The notes under the pieces: generated by a model
Databases searched by the model: none
The model's input: the letters and a program-made list of their open reading frames with translations, nothing else
What the model was told of the DNA's origin: nothing
Position numbers and translations under genes: made by a program
NCBI RefSeq assembly: GCF_014193675.1
Contig: NZ_BLXZ01000004.1
Coordinates: forward strand, 434,001-498,000
Direction: 5' to 3'
Origin: Geomonas limicola
Lineage (GTDB): Bacteria > Desulfobacterota > Desulfuromonadia > Geobacterales > Geobacteraceae
Length of the DNA stretch: 64,000 nt
Shown here: positions 1 through 8,738 of the stretch, piece after piece
Position numbering within the stretch: the stretch's first letter is position 1
Layout of the letters: the number at the start of each line of letters is the position of its first letter

Positions 1-782
1 TGGTCCAGGAGCTCGTCCGTCGACTCCTTCAGGCTTGCCAGGGCGGAAACCAGGGTGTCTTTTTCCAACCGGTTGGCGGCGCAGGAGCAACCCATGAAGC
101 TGAACAGGGAGCTGAGGACCAGGGCAAAGGAAAGGCGGGGGGAAAAAGGGGCCATGGCGAGTGCCGCGCCGCCGAGGGCGGGAACCAGGTAGTTCCTGAT
201 CCGGCGCACTCGCAGGTAGAGCGGTTCCTTCCAGGAGACCAGGTAGCGGCAGCTCGCGCCGCCTTCGAAGATGCATTCGGGATGTCGGATCTCGGCGGGA
301 CTGCAGTCGAAGGTCCCCAGGATCGCCTCGAAGAAACCGAGGCGGTTTTCGCACTGGAAGGGGCTTTCGCTGACGCCGGGTGCGGGGGTGACGATGATCT
401 CGATCTTGTTCGAACTGATGCGCCTGCTCTGGTAGGTGGCGGAACGGGTCAGGCTGGCGCAGGCCTTTTCCAGTGCGGAAAAGGCGTTGCCGGGTCCGAT
501 CAGCCCGAGCAGGTACTTCTTGAGGACCCCGAGCCCCTGCACCGACGCGGCAAACTGCCCTGCCTCGCGCGCGATGCTCTGGTTGCCGGTGGCATGCATG
601 AGGCCGCTTACGAACCGGTTGACCTGGCTTTGGGTGAACCAGTGCCCGAGGTCACTCACCTCGTACGGCTCGATTCCTGCCTCCCGGAAGAGACGTTTCA
701 GGTCCACCCCGGGATAGCGTCGCTCCACCAACTTGACGTAGGCGTTGGTGATGCGGCTGTTGTAGAGGGGGCGTTCGCTCAT
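1..782 (-). CDS. N-terminal part of a V4R-like signalling protein (truncated)
   Basis: The reading frame starts at the ATG whose complement is at 780-782 and runs off the left edge, so only about 260 residues are visible. The first 190 residues look like a soluble sensor domain ending in FECIFEGG-ASCRYLVSW, reading here IFEGGASCRYLVSW. That aromatic/Cys/Gly pattern is typical of the V4R/heme-NO-binding-like sensor superfamily. Two hydrophobic stretches follow, at about residues 200-215 and 220-236, and then the start of a likely coiled coil. In this lineage such an N-terminus usually precedes a kinase, cyclase or diguanylate-cyclase output domain, but that output lies outside the window and is unknown. 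The gene is divergent from nothing; xerC upstream is also on the minus strand, 263 bp away. Confidence 0.7.
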   Translation of the reverse strand, partial: MSERPLYNSRITNAYVKLVERRYPGVDLKRLFREAGIEPYEVSDLGHWFTQSQVNRFVSGLMHATGNQSIAREAGQFAASVQGLGVLKKYLLGLIGPGNAFSALEKACASLTRSATYQSRRISSNKIEIIVTPAPGVSESPFQCENRLGFFEAILGTFDCSPAEIRHPECIFEGGASCRYLVSWKEPLYLRVRRIRNYLVPALGGAALAMAPFSPRLSFALVLSSLFSFMGCSCAANRLEKDTLVSALASLKESTDELLD

Positions 783-816
783 CGTCGGGGGACTCCGGGG
801 AGAGTGACGGGCGTGG

Positions 817-844
817 ACTATAGGTCTTACGCAACGGCTGCCAA
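817..844 (-). promoter_or_regulatory. Candidate sigma70 promoter for the V4R-like gene
   Basis: Read on the minus strand, TTGGCA (839-844) and TATAGT (817-822) are separated by 16 bp. They sit about 35 bp upstream of the start codon at 782. Both hexamers match consensus in at least 4 of 6 positions. This is a visual prediction only. The rest of the 783-1045 gap is AT-richer than its surroundings and shows no gene. Confidence 0.4.
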
Positions 845-1045
845 AACGACCCGCGCAGGCATAAGAGGTTTCCTACAATGCGGTGCGGATTGCGCCAGTT
901 TACTCTATTAATCGACAAGGGCAAGAAAAAAGCTGAGCAAAATCGCCAATGTGATCGAAAATTAATCAAAAAGTATATGGGGAGGTGGTCAGGGAGGTTT
1001 TTTCGGCGTTTCGGAGCGCTACCGCGGGGGCAAAAGGGGCGAAGC

Positions 1046-1924
1046 TTAGCTGCGGGCCTTGGGATGGGCCTTGTCATAGACCTCCATGAGCCGGTCGATG
1101 CTCACGTGGGTGTACTTTTGCGTGGTGGAGAGAGAGGCGTGCCCCAGAAGTTCCTGGATGGCGCGCAGGTCGGCCCCCCCCTCGAGCAGGTGGGTGGCGA
1201 AGGTGTGCCTCAGGGTGTGGGGGGAAACCTTGCGCATGGCCGCGATGAGGAGCATGTGGGCGTCCACGATGCGCGCCACCGAGCGCCGGGTGAGCCGCCC
1301 CCCGCGCGCGTTCACGAAGAGCGGCAGTTCGGCGGGCGGATTACCGCGCTCCTCGAGGTAGTCTTTCAGTGCCTGGCGCGCGTAGCTCCCCACCGGAACG
1401 ATGCGCTCATTGCCACCCTTGCCGAGCACCCGGGCCAGTCCCCCCTCGAGGTCGAGGTTCACGACGTCCATCCCGGTCAGCTCGCTTACCCTGATGCCGC
1501 AGGAATAGAGGGTTTCCAGGACGGCCCGGTCGCGCAGCGGCAAAAGGCCGGCGTCACCTGGTGCCTGTACCAGGGTGGTCACCTGGTCGATATTCAGGTG
1601 AAAGGGGAGGCGTTTCTCTTTTTTGGGGGTGGCAACGAGTTCGGCTGGGTTCTTCTCAAGGCGCCCTTCGCGCATCAGGAAACGGAACAGGGCCCGCAGC
1701 GCCGAAAGCTTGCGCCCGAGCGAGCTCTTCGCGAGCCCCTTGTGGCGCTGGGCCAGGTAGCGCCGGATGGTCAGGTGGTCCACCTGGTCCGGAGAGCTTA
1801 ATCCCTGCGCCTCGAGGAACTGGGTGAACTGTTCCAGGTCGCTGCGGTAGGCCGCCACGGTGTGGGCCGAGCTGTTGCGCTCGTTTTCCAGGTAGCGGAG
1901 AAATTGCTCGATGGCCGCTTTCAT
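1046..1924 (-). CDS. xerC: Tyrosine recombinase XerC
   Basis: A 292-residue tyrosine recombinase, the usual Xer size, which with XerD resolves chromosome dimers at dif. An N-terminal SAM-like core-binding domain (about residues 3-87) contains the [14 protein letters not shown] region. The catalytic domain has the full set of active-site residues: R145 (GIRVSEL), K169, H236 and R239 (HTLRH), H262 (LLGHASL) and nucleophile Y271 (TTQKYTH). No recombinase target, integron or phage gene is adjacent, so a housekeeping XerC is the best reading. XerD is the alternative, since the two are hard to separate by eye. It is divergently transcribed from the DUF362 gene, with 61 bp between start codons. Confidence 0.9.
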   Translation of the reverse strand: MKAAIEQFLRYLENERNSSAHTVAAYRSDLEQFTQFLEAQGLSSPDQVDHLTIRRYLAQRHKGLAKSSLGRKLSALRALFRFLMREGRLEKNPAELVATPKKEKRLPFHLNIDQVTTLVQAPGDAGLLPLRDRAVLETLYSCGIRVSELTGMDVVNLDLEGGLARVLGKGGNERIVPVGSYARQALKDYLEERGNPPAELPLFVNARGGRLTRRSVARIVDAHMLLIAAMRKVSPHTLRHTFATHLLEGGADLRAIQELLGHASLSTTQKYTHVSIDRLMEVYDKAHPKARS

Positions 1925-1934
1925 GGTATGTCAG

Positions 1935-1963
1935 TTAACCACAAGCGCCAGGCGCTGTACATT
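1935..1963 (+). promoter_or_regulatory. Candidate promoter with palindrome between xerC and the DUF362 gene
   Basis: TTAACC (1935-1940) and TACATT (1958-1963) are 17 bp apart. The spacer carries a perfect palindrome, AGCGCC-A-GGCGCT (1944-1956). The palindrome lies in the 61-bp divergent spacer, so it could be an operator acting on either gene or simply a hairpin. The -35 and -10 matches are modest. Confidence 0.35.
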
Positions 1964-1985
1964 AAAATCATCAGGCGAGGGAGTC

Positions 1986-3119
1986 ATGCACAAGGTTTCG
2001 CTGCAACGGGTGGCGAGCTATCGGCCCGAGGAAGTCCGGCAGGGGGTGGCGAGGCTGCTGGAACCTCTCGGGGGGATGGAGCGCTTCGTACGTCCCGGCG
2101 AGCGGGTGCTCATCAAGCCGAACCTGCTGTCGGCCAAGCCGCCGGAGGCGGCGGTAACCACCCATCCCGAAGTCCTGCGCGCCGTGATCCTGGAGGTGCA
2201 GCGCGTCGGAGGGGTGGCGCTGGTGGGGGATTCCCCGGGCATCGGCAGCGCGCGCAAGGTTGCCGAACGCTCCGGGATACTCGCGGTCATCGAGGAGACC
2301 GGAGCGGAGTTCGTGCCGTTTACCGAGGTGCGAGCGGTAAAGGGGAGCGGCACCTTCCGCGAGTTCGAGCTGGCGCGACCCTACCTGGAGGCGGACCGGC
2401 TCATCAACCTCCCCAAGCTGAAGACCCACGAGATGATGACCCTTACCTGCTGCGTGAAAAACCTCTTCGGCGCGGTGGTGGGGACCCAGAAGGCAGCCTG
2501 GCACCTGAGGGCGGGTGCCGACAAGGAGCTCTTCGCCCGCATGCTTGTCGAGGTCTACCTGTTGCGCGAGCCGGATCTCAACATCGTCGACGCGGTGCTG
2601 GCCATGGAGGGGAACGGCCCGGGGAGCGGGGACCCCTGCGACGTCGGGCTACTCTTCGCGGGAGAGAACGCGGTTGCCGTGGACCTGGTCGCGGCCGAGC
2701 TCGCCGGCATCCCGAGGAAGCTCCTCTACGTGGAGAACGCGGCCCGCGAGCGGGGTTTGCCCGGGGCGCGTCGGGAAGAGATCGAAACGGTGGGGTGTTC
2801 CCGTGACGAGCTGCAGCTGCGGCTGCTCAAGCTGCCGCACCTCTCCGATGTCCAGTTCGGTCTCCCGGGCTTTTTGAAGAACCGGCTGCGTCATCAATTC
2901 ACTGCGCGTCCCGAGGTGGATACGACCAAGTGCGAGCTTTGCGGTGTCTGCCTGAAGAGTTGCCCCCCCGACGCGATACGTATCGAGGGGGGAAGGCTGC
3001 GCTTCAACTACCAGCGCTGCATCCGCTGCTTCTGCTGCCGCGAGCTCTGCCCGCACGCAGCCCTCACCCTGAAGGACGGCACCCTGCTCTCCCTGACCAA
3101 GAAGCTCCGGAGAGGGTGA
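1986..3119 (+). CDS. DUF362 domain protein with C-terminal 2x[4Fe-4S] ferredoxin module
   Basis: A protein of 377 residues starting at ATG 1986, which has a GGCGAGGGAG-type ribosome site; the in-frame ATG at 1911 lies inside the divergent xerC start. Residues 1-300 are a DUF362 domain (LIKPNLLSAKPPEAAVTTHP near the start, NLPKLKTHEMMTLTCCVKN in the middle). The C-terminus has two CxxCxxCxxxC motifs: C316, C319, C322, C326 and C345, C348, C351, C355. DUF362 proteins are common in anaerobes and are thought to be redox or Fe-S related, but no reaction is assigned. The protein has no signal peptide and is therefore probably cytoplasmic. No operon partner is visible downstream. Confidence 0.8.
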   Translation: MHKVSLQRVASYRPEEVRQGVARLLEPLGGMERFVRPGERVLIKPNLLSAKPPEAAVTTHPEVLRAVILEVQRVGGVALVGDSPGIGSARKVAERSGILAVIEETGAEFVPFTEVRAVKGSGTFREFELARPYLEADRLINLPKLKTHEMMTLTCCVKNLFGAVVGTQKAAWHLRAGADKELFARMLVEVYLLREPDLNIVDAVLAMEGNGPGSGDPCDVGLLFAGENAVAVDLVAAELAGIPRKLLYVENAARERGLPGARREEIETVGCSRDELQLRLLKLPHLSDVQFGLPGFLKNRLRHQFTARPEVDTTKCELCGVCLKSCPPDAIRIEGGRLRFNYQRCIRCFCCRELCPHAALTLKDGTLLSLTKKLRRG

Positions 3120-3134
3120 AGGCCCTCATCCCCA

Positions 3135-3195
3135 GTGGCAAGCTCCGAATGCCACGGCGCCAAAGCTCTGGTGCCGTTGGCCCAAAGGCTTGGCC
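3135..3195 (+). repeat. Three tandem hairpins just after the DUF362 gene
   Basis: Three adjacent small stem-loops are visible: GTGGCA/TGCCAC (3135-3155), GGCGCC/GGTGCC (3156-3175) and GGCCcAA/TTGGCC (3179-3195). The first two loops share an AGCTC core and the third has AGGCT. No T-run follows, so they are not standard intrinsic terminators. They could be a 3' mRNA stabiliser or part of a structured RNA. Confidence 0.4.
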
Positions 3196-3269
3196 CGCGC
3201 GGTAAACCGTCAGACGCTCTAGCGGCCGAGCTGGTCAGGGTCAGGAATGCTGAAATGGCGTGAGCCAAT

Positions 3270-3298
3270 TTGACAAGGGGAGGGGGGGTGATTATCAT
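3270..3298 (+). promoter_or_regulatory. Strong sigma70-type promoter for the 20-codon ORF unit
   Basis: TTGACA (3270-3275) is a perfect -35, followed by a 17-bp spacer and TATCAT (3293-3298), 5 of 6 matches to the -10 consensus. Predicted transcription begins near 3305, giving an RNA of about 190 nt up to the terminator at 3493. Confidence 0.65.
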
Positions 3299-3366
3299 TA
3301 TGGGCATCCTCCAGGAAGCCTTAGCGAGGGAAACAAATCCAACAGCGAGAAGGAGGCAAATCGAAC

Positions 3367-3429
3367 ATGTGGACACAACATTATATGGTTCGCCCGGTAA
3401 CCCGCTGCAAAGAGGGTTGCCCTAGTTAG
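3367..3429 (+). CDS. Candidate 20-residue small protein (MWTQHYMVRP...KEGCPS)
   Basis: This ORF of 20 codons plus TAG is preceded by AAGGAGG, an ideal Shine-Dalgarno sequence, 10 nt before ATG. It lies in its own unit: a TTGACA-17-TATCAT promoter upstream, a GC-rich hairpin starting on the last base of the stop codon, and an intrinsic terminator 34 nt after the stop. The peptide begins MWTQHYMVRP and ends CKEGCPS, so it carries two cysteines spaced CxxxC near the C-terminus. I do not recognise a family. It may be a real small protein, a leader peptide whose structured 3' region controls something, or a chance ORF in a small RNA. The combination of signals favours real translation. Confidence 0.5.
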   Translation: MWTQHYMVRPVTRCKEGCPS

Positions 3430-3493
3430 CCCGCCGGCTCAAGCGGCGGGCGCACCCCAGAGGCCCCCTGGTCACACGAACAGGGGGCTTTTT
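3429..3493 (+). terminator. GC hairpin plus intrinsic terminator of the small unit
   Basis: GCCCGCCG (3429-3436) pairs with CGGCGGGC (3444-3451). A second stem, GCCCCCTG (3463-3470) with CAGGGGGC (3481-3488), is followed directly by TTTTT. The second stem is a textbook rho-independent terminator on the plus strand. Confidence 0.8.
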
Positions 3494-3638
3494 CCGTTTC
3501 TGCCCCGTCCACGACCGGTGCGGAGGTGTTTCGGGCCACGGGGGCTGCGGCAGTTCCCACCGCCCTTGAAGCCGCGCCAGAAGTGCAGTCCGCCCTCAAA
3601 CCGCGCTCCGCAGCGGCTGTGCCCTGTATCCCTTTGAA

Positions 3639-3667
3639 TTGACAAGGACACGGCTTTCCGCTATTCT
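3639..3667 (+). promoter_or_regulatory. Sigma70-type promoter of the lytic transglycosylase gene
   Basis: TTGACA (3639-3644), a 17-bp spacer and TATTCT (3662-3667) lie about 45 bp before the ATG at 3711. The upstream terminator at 3463-3493 isolates it from the preceding unit. Confidence 0.6.
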
Positions 3668-3710
3668 GCAGCTCCCGCACTCCGTGCGGAAAATCACCGG
3701 AAGGGCATTC

Positions 3711-5168
3711 ATGACCAAAGTACTCGTACTCCTCCTGGCGCTGGTCTGCGCCGGGACCGCCTCTGCCGGCCAGTCAACCCTGAGTCTGGGGAACCTGGCA
3801 GGCTACCCGGAGGCTTCCCGGCAGGAGAGCCGGGGACATCTGCAGCTCGCTTCCGCGCTCACCGAGGCGGACCGGGGTCGCTCGAGCGATGCCGATATCA
3901 GCGAGCTGCCCGACGCTGACGACCTGGCCAGCGCCGACCTCGACCTGAAACTGCCGGAAGAGGAACTGCCGGATTCGGATATCCCGCTTACCTTCAACTC
4001 CAAGGTTTCCTTCTTTGTCAGGTACTTCCAGAACTCGGGCCGTGACTCCTTTGCCCGCTGGCTCTCCCGCAGCGAGCGCTACATCCCGATGATGCGCGAG
4101 GTGCTCAAGAAGGAAGGGCTCCCCGAAGACCTGGTCTACCTGGCAATGATCGAGAGTGGCTTCTCGCCGCACGCCTACTCAGTGGCAAGCGCCGTGGGCC
4201 CCTGGCAGTTCATGTCGGGGACCGGCAAGCGCTACGCCCTGCGCATCGACAACTGGATCGACGAACGCCGGGACCCGCTCAAATCCTCGGTGGCGGCGGC
4301 ACTCTACCTGAAGGAACTCTACGCACTCTTCAACAATGACTGGTACCTCGCCGCAGCCGGTTACAACGCGGGCGAGAACAAGATCCTGCGCGCCATCAAC
4401 ATGTACAACACCCGCGACTTCTGGGAGATCTCCAAGGGGGAGTACCTGAAGCGCGAGACCAAGGACTACGTCCCGAAACTCCTTGCTGCGGCGATCATCG
4501 CCAAGGAGCCGGCCAAGTACGGGTTCGCTGACGTCGCCTACCTCCCCCCCATCGAGTTCGACACGGTGAAGATCCCCAGCCGCACCGATCTCGAGGTGGT
4601 GGCGAAAACGATCGACGTGCCGGTCCAGGTGCTGCGCGAATTGAACCCCGAGCTGCGCCGCTCCACGACCCCGCCCAACTACCCGGACTACCAGCTGAAG
4701 ATCCCGCGCAACAAGGCGGCGCTCTTTGCCGTCGAGTACGCCAAGATCCCGGAGTCGGAGCGCTTCCAGGAAAGGGTGCGTCACGTGGCCTACCGGGCCA
4801 AGCACCGCGACACCCTGCATTCGATCGCCCGGCGCTTCAAGACCACCCCGCAAGCCATTGCCGAGCTGAACAACCTCGGGAAGAGGACCCGCAGCCTGAA
4901 AGGGAAGGTGCTCACCGTCCCGGTCCAGGTAGCGGTGGCCCCCGCGGCCGAGGCACCGGCCGCCAGCCAGCCTCGTAGCGAGGCCAAGGCCGAGGTGGTC
5001 AACAAGTACTACACGGTGAAAAAAGGGGATACCCTGCACTCGCTCGCCAAGCGCTTCAACGTGACCGCCAAGCTCCTCTCCGCCTGGAACAACCTGAAGA
5101 TGCGGGTCGCGCTCAAGCCGGGCAAGCGTATCATCGTCGCGAAGTACCAGGAGAAAAACGCGGGCTAA
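3711..5168 (+). CDS. mltD: Membrane-bound lytic murein transglycosylase D-like protein with LysM repeats
   Basis: A secreted peptidoglycan hydrolase of 485 residues from ATG 3711, which carries a classic signal peptide (about residues 1-19, ending ASA); the frame is open upstream but that extension lies before the promoter. An SLT domain covers roughly residues 100-260, with catalytic E148 in AMIESGFSP followed by GPWQFM. A LysM-like stretch at about 280-340 and two clear LysM domains (RDTLHSIARRF and KKGDTLHSLAKRF) make up the C-terminal half and would bind glycan strands. The family cleaves MurNAc-GlcNAc bonds, forming 1,6-anhydro ends, in the periplasm. There is no lipobox cysteine, unlike E. 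coli MltD, so it may be soluble or cell-wall bound. Transcribed on its own. Confidence 0.88.
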   Translation: MTKVLVLLLALVCAGTASAGQSTLSLGNLAGYPEASRQESRGHLQLASALTEADRGRSSDADISELPDADDLASADLDLKLPEEELPDSDIPLTFNSKVSFFVRYFQNSGRDSFARWLSRSERYIPMMREVLKKEGLPEDLVYLAMIESGFSPHAYSVASAVGPWQFMSGTGKRYALRIDNWIDERRDPLKSSVAAALYLKELYALFNNDWYLAAAGYNAGENKILRAINMYNTRDFWEISKGEYLKRETKDYVPKLLAAAIIAKEPAKYGFADVAYLPPIEFDTVKIPSRTDLEVVAKTIDVPVQVLRELNPELRRSTTPPNYPDYQLKIPRNKAALFAVEYAKIPESERFQERVRHVAYRAKHRDTLHSIARRFKTTPQAIAELNNLGKRTRSLKGKVLTVPVQVAVAPAAEAPAASQPRSEAKAEVVNKYYTVKKGDTLHSLAKRFNVTAKLLSAWNNLKMRVALKPGKRIIVAKYQEKNAG

Positions 5169-5227
5169 CCGCACACTTTATTACAACACTGTACGTACCT
5201 GAGTACCTCAGGAAAGGATAACCGCCG

Positions 5228-5956
5228 ATGTACAATCTCCTCATTTCTGCCGTCGCAGCTATCGTCGTCCTCCTCGTGGTCACCCTGGCAATCCATCTCC
5301 CGTGGTGGGCCGGGGTGCTGATCGCCACCGTGGTGTTCCTCGCCTGCTTCCTCCTCATCGCCCGCATCATCACCAAGAAACTCGAGGCGATCATGGAACC
5401 GGCCATGAAGGACATCCAGGCCCAGCGCTTCGAGAAGGGGATCCGCGACCTGAAGAGCGCCCTTAAGTACGGCAAGTGGCAGATCTACGTCGAGAGCCAG
5501 ATCAACTCGGCGATCGGCATGGTCTACTTCGTGCGCCGCGAGTTCCAGACCGCCTTCCCCTACCTCGAGAAGGGTTTCTTCAAGAACTGGGTCACCATGG
5601 GGATGCTCGCCGTCACCTACATGAAGCGCAACAAGCACGACCAGATGAAGCAGACCTTCGAGAAGGCGGTGATGGCCTCCCCCAAGGAGTCGCTTTTGTG
5701 GGCGCTCTACGGTTACTGCCTGAACGAGATCGGTGAGACGGTGAAGGCCTGCGAGGTGCTCGCCAAGGGGGTCGCGAAGCTTCCGGGCGACGAGAACCTG
5801 AAACAGAACCTGGAGCTGCTGCGCGAAGGGAAGAAGATGAAGATGAAAGGGTACGGCGAGATGTGGCTGCAGTTCCACCTGGAGAGCCTCGCCACTCTCC
5901 AGAAACAGCAGATGGCCGCCATGGGCGGAGGTCGGCGCCGCTTTATACGAAAATAG
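5228..5956 (+). CDS. Membrane-anchored TPR-like protein
   Basis: A protein of 242 residues whose first 45 residues form two hydrophobic helices (about 5-22 and 27-45) separated by a short HLPWW turn. The rest is helical with TPR character: repeated motifs such as AIGMVYFVRREFQTAFPYLEK and ALYGYCLNEIGETVKACEV. The tail is basic (GGGRRRFIRK). It starts at ATG 5228, preceded by AGGAAAGG. TPR proteins mediate protein-protein contacts; the partner is unknown. It lies 59 bp after mltD and is followed by a terminator, so it could be cotranscribed with mltD, which would fit an envelope role. That link is inference. Confidence 0.7.
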   Translation: MYNLLISAVAAIVVLLVVTLAIHLPWWAGVLIATVVFLACFLLIARIITKKLEAIMEPAMKDIQAQRFEKGIRDLKSALKYGKWQIYVESQINSAIGMVYFVRREFQTAFPYLEKGFFKNWVTMGMLAVTYMKRNKHDQMKQTFEKAVMASPKESLLWALYGYCLNEIGETVKACEVLAKGVAKLPGDENLKQNLELLREGKKMKMKGYGEMWLQFHLESLATLQKQQMAAMGGGRRRFIRK

Positions 5957-6000
5957 CTTGTCAACTGCCGCTAAATGTGGCAAATTGAGCTGTTTTTCCG

Positions 6001-6029
6001 GACGGGCATCTTGCCCGTCTTTTATTTTA
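6001..6029 (+). terminator. Intrinsic terminator after the TPR gene
   Basis: GACGGGCA (6001-6008) and TGCCCGTC (6012-6019) form an 8-bp stem with a three-base loop, followed by TTTTATTTT. Confidence 0.85.
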
Positions 6030-6060
6030 GCGGCAGCCATTTTTAAAGGAGCAATCTGAA

Positions 6061-7866
6061 ATGCAGGAAAAGATTAGAAATATAGCGATCATAGCACACG
6101 TTGACCACGGCAAGACTACCCTGGTCGACGCCATGCTGAAGCAGTCCGGCGTATTCCGCGAGAACGAGGCGATCACCGAAAGGGTGATGGACTCCAACGA
6201 CCTCGAGAAGGAGCGCGGCATCACCATCCTCGCCAAGAACCTCTCCATCCACCATGGCGACTACAAGATCAACATCGTGGACACCCCGGGCCACGCCGAC
6301 TTCGGCGGCGAGGTAGAGCGCGTCTTGAAGATGGTCGACTCGGTGCTCCTCTTGGTGGACGCCCTGGACGGGCCGATGCCCCAGACCCGCTTCGTGTTGA
6401 AGAAGTCCCTCGACCTGGGGCTGCGTCCCATCGTGGTGATCAACAAGGTGGACCGCCCGGGTGCCCGCCCCTCGGAGGTCGTCGACATGGTGTTCGACCT
6501 CTTCTGCGAACTGCAGGCCTCCGACGCCCAGCTCGACTTCGCCATCTGCTACACCTCGGCGAAGATGGGGTACGCGATGCGCGAGATGGATCAGCCCTCC
6601 GAGAACATGGAGCCGCTCTTCGAGCTCATCAAGGACAACGTGCACCCGCCCGAGGGGAACCCGGACGCGCCGTTCCAGCTCCTGGTCACCAACATCGACT
6701 ACAACGACTACATCGGCCGCATCGCGACCGGCAAGATCTTCAACGGCAAGGTGACCGCCGGCGAGACCGTGGCGCTCATCAAGCGCGACGGCGCCATCTC
6801 CAAGGCCCGCGTCACCAAGCTCCTGGGGTACGAAGGGCTCAAGCAGGTGGAGATCGCCGAGGCCTTCACCGGCGACATCGTCACCATCGCCGGCTTCACC
6901 GAGGTCGGGATCGGCGAGACCCTGGCTTCGGCAGCCGATCCCCTGCCGCTTCCCTACGTGGCTATCGACGAGCCGACCCTGTCCATGAACTTCATCGTCA
7001 ACTCCTCGCCCTTCGCCGGCCGCGAAGGGAAGCTGGTCACCTCGCGCAACATCCGCGAGCGCCTGGACCGCGAGCTGCGGACCAACGTCTCCCTGAGGGT
7101 TGCCGACACCTCCAACGCGGACACCTTCCAGGTCTCCGGCCGCGGCGAATTGCACCTCTCCATCCTCATCGAGAACATGCGCCGTGAAGGGTTCGAGATG
7201 GCGGTTTCCAAGCCCGAGGTCATCATGCGCATGGTCGAAGGTGTGCGTCACGAGCCGATGGAGTACCTGGTGGTTGACGTCCCCGCCGAGTACCAGGGTG
7301 TCATCATCGAGCGCATGGGGCCGCGCAAGGGTGAGATGGCCGCCATGAACCCGATGGGCGAGACCGTGCGCCTCGAGTTCATCGTTCCGGCGCGCGGCCT
7401 GATCGGGCTGCGTGGCGAGTTCCTTACCGAGACCCGCGGCACTGCGGTGATCACCCACACCTTCCACGAGTACGCTCCCTACAAGGGGGAGATCCCGGGC
7501 AGGAAAAACGGGGTCCTCATTGCGATGGAACAGGGTGAGACCACCGCCTACTCGCTCGACTCACTGCAGCCGCGCGGCGTGCTCTTCCTCGGCCCCGGCG
7601 TCGAGGTGTACGGTGGCATGATCATCGGACAGCACGCCAAGGACAACGACCTGGAAGTGAACCCGTGCAAGGGTAAGAAGCTCACCAACGTGCGCGCCTC
7701 CGGGAGCGACGACGCCATCAAGCTCACCCCGCCGCGGCTGCTCACCCTGGAGCAGGCCCTCGAGTTCATCGACGAGGACGAACTGGTCGAGGTGACCCCG
7801 GTGTCCATCCGCCTGCGGAAAAAGGTGCTGGACCCGACCATGCGCAAGCGCGCCAACAAGAGCTAG
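6061..7866 (+). CDS. typA: Ribosome-associated GTPase TypA/BipA
   Basis: A 601-residue translational GTPase, the normal family length. Residues 1-200 are the G domain, with AHVDHGKTT (P-loop), RGITILAKN (G2), [11 protein letters not shown] (G3) and NKVDR (G4). EF-G-like domains II, III and V follow, then the BipA-specific C-terminal domain containing [12 protein letters not shown]. The protein binds the 70S ribosome and helps 50S assembly and stress adaptation. The start at 6061 has an AAAGGAGC site. It stands alone between terminator 6001-6029 and the perfect inverted repeat at 7875-7904. Confidence 0.97.
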   Translation: MQEKIRNIAIIAHVDHGKTTLVDAMLKQSGVFRENEAITERVMDSNDLEKERGITILAKNLSIHHGDYKINIVDTPGHADFGGEVERVLKMVDSVLLLVDALDGPMPQTRFVLKKSLDLGLRPIVVINKVDRPGARPSEVVDMVFDLFCELQASDAQLDFAICYTSAKMGYAMREMDQPSENMEPLFELIKDNVHPPEGNPDAPFQLLVTNIDYNDYIGRIATGKIFNGKVTAGETVALIKRDGAISKARVTKLLGYEGLKQVEIAEAFTGDIVTIAGFTEVGIGETLASAADPLPLPYVAIDEPTLSMNFIVNSSPFAGREGKLVTSRNIRERLDRELRTNVSLRVADTSNADTFQVSGRGELHLSILIENMRREGFEMAVSKPEVIMRMVEGVRHEPMEYLVVDVPAEYQGVIIERMGPRKGEMAAMNPMGETVRLEFIVPARGLIGLRGEFLTETRGTAVITHTFHEYAPYKGEIPGRKNGVLIAMEQGETTAYSLDSLQPRGVLFLGPGVEVYGGMIIGQHAKDNDLEVNPCKGKKLTNVRASGSDDAIKLTPPRLLTLEQALEFIDEDELVEVTPVSIRLRKKVLDPTMRKRANKS

Positions 7867-7874
7867 ACCGGAAC

Positions 7875-7904
7875 CACCCGGGCGTGGTCCGCCACGCCCG
7901 GGTG
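7875..7904 (+). terminator. Perfect 13-bp hairpin after typA
   Basis: CACCCGGGCGTGG and its exact complement flank a TCCG loop. The stem is very stable but there is no T-run behind it, so it is either a non-canonical terminator or an mRNA 3'-end stabiliser. Confidence 0.5.
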
Positions 7905-7948
7905 TCCTCACCACCACGAGCAGGTCCATCCACGAAAAGGAGTCGCTC

Positions 7949-8716
7949 ATGACCCTGCGAGCCTATGCGTACCTTGTCGTTTGCTCCAGCCTCGTTCTGC
8001 TTACCGCCTGCGCCGCGACCACGCCGCCCCCAAAGACCGCCCAGGCTTCCTTCAACGACGGCGAGACTGCCCTGGCCGCGCACCGCTACGAAGTCGCCAT
8101 TGCCGAGTTCAAGAAGGTCCGCGAGAGCTACAGCTCGCCCGAACTTTCCACTCAAGCCGAGCTGAAGATTGCCGATGCACACTTTGACAACAAGGCGTAC
8201 ATCGAGGCAGCCGCGGCCTACGACGATTTCCGCAAGCTGCATCCCAGCAACGACAAGCTCCCCTACGCCATGTACCGGCTTGCCCTGAGCCACTACAACC
8301 AGATCACCGGGATCGACACCGACCAGACCCCGGTGAAAAACGCGGTGGCGGCCTTCGAGAACTTCCTGAACCGCTACCCGGATTCGCCGTATGCACCGGA
8401 AGCCCGTCAGAAGCTTGCCGATTGCAAGGCGAAGCAGCTGGATTACGAGAACTACGTGGGGAACTTCTACCTGAGGACCGGGAAGTACGGCTCCGCCATC
8501 AAGCGTCTCAACGAGGCGCTGCTGCGCTTCGCCAATCTCCCGAAGCTGGACCAGACCCTGTTCTACCTGGCCAAGGCGTACCAGGAGTCCGGCGACAAGG
8601 AGCAGGCTCGCAAGACTCTGAAGCGCCTGGAGACTGAGTTCCCGCAAAGCCCCTTGAACCGCGAGGCCGCCAAGCTGAAGCTCGGCTTTGCCGGCTCCTC
8701 CTCGCCGCGCGGTTGA
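7949..8716 (+). CDS. bamD: BamD-like outer-membrane assembly lipoprotein
   Basis: A 255-residue lipoprotein. Residues 1-20 are a type II signal peptide with lipobox LTAC (lipidated Cys21). The mature part is built of TPR-type helices (FNDGETALAAHRYEVAIAEF, YPDSPYAPEARQKLADCK, YLRTGKYGSAIKRLNEALL), as in BamD/YfiO. BamD anchors to the inner leaflet of the outer membrane and works with BamA in beta-barrel insertion. Length and the YPDSPYA-type repeat fit BamD well; a generic tetratricopeptide lipoprotein is the alternative. The start has an AAAGGAG site. The DUF4337-type gene follows 22 bp later and is probably cotranscribed. Confidence 0.82.
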   Translation: MTLRAYAYLVVCSSLVLLTACAATTPPPKTAQASFNDGETALAAHRYEVAIAEFKKVRESYSSPELSTQAELKIADAHFDNKAYIEAAAAYDDFRKLHPSNDKLPYAMYRLALSHYNQITGIDTDQTPVKNAVAAFENFLNRYPDSPYAPEARQKLADCKAKQLDYENYVGNFYLRTGKYGSAIKRLNEALLRFANLPKLDQTLFYLAKAYQESGDKEQARKTLKRLETEFPQSPLNREAAKLKLGFAGSSSPRG

Positions 8717-8738
8717 TCAACCGGAGGGAAAAAGAGAT

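Larger units (their letters stand above)
3120..3710. other. 591-bp intergenic region with RNA structure and a short transcription unit
   Basis: This gap holds no long ORF. It carries three consecutive hairpins at 3135-3195, then a promoter (3270-3298), a 20-codon ORF (3367-3429), a GC hairpin (3429-3451) and a terminator (3463-3493). After these comes the promoter of the lytic transglycosylase gene (3639-3667). Each is described separately. Confidence 0.7.

Noticed and set aside
1046..1924. Integrase of a mobile element
   Set aside because: The tyrosine recombinase has Xer size and sequence. No attachment repeats, phage or transposition genes lie beside it.
3135..3210. Cyclic-di-GMP (GEMM) riboswitch
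   Set aside because: GEMM-type elements are frequent in Geobacter, but the conserved GGGACGCAAAGCC-type core and tetraloop-receptor pattern are absent here.
3305..3493. 6S RNA
   Set aside because: The length of about 190 nt fits, but the ends do not pair into the long closing stem with a central bubble, and the best structure is a row of local hairpins with an ORF in front.
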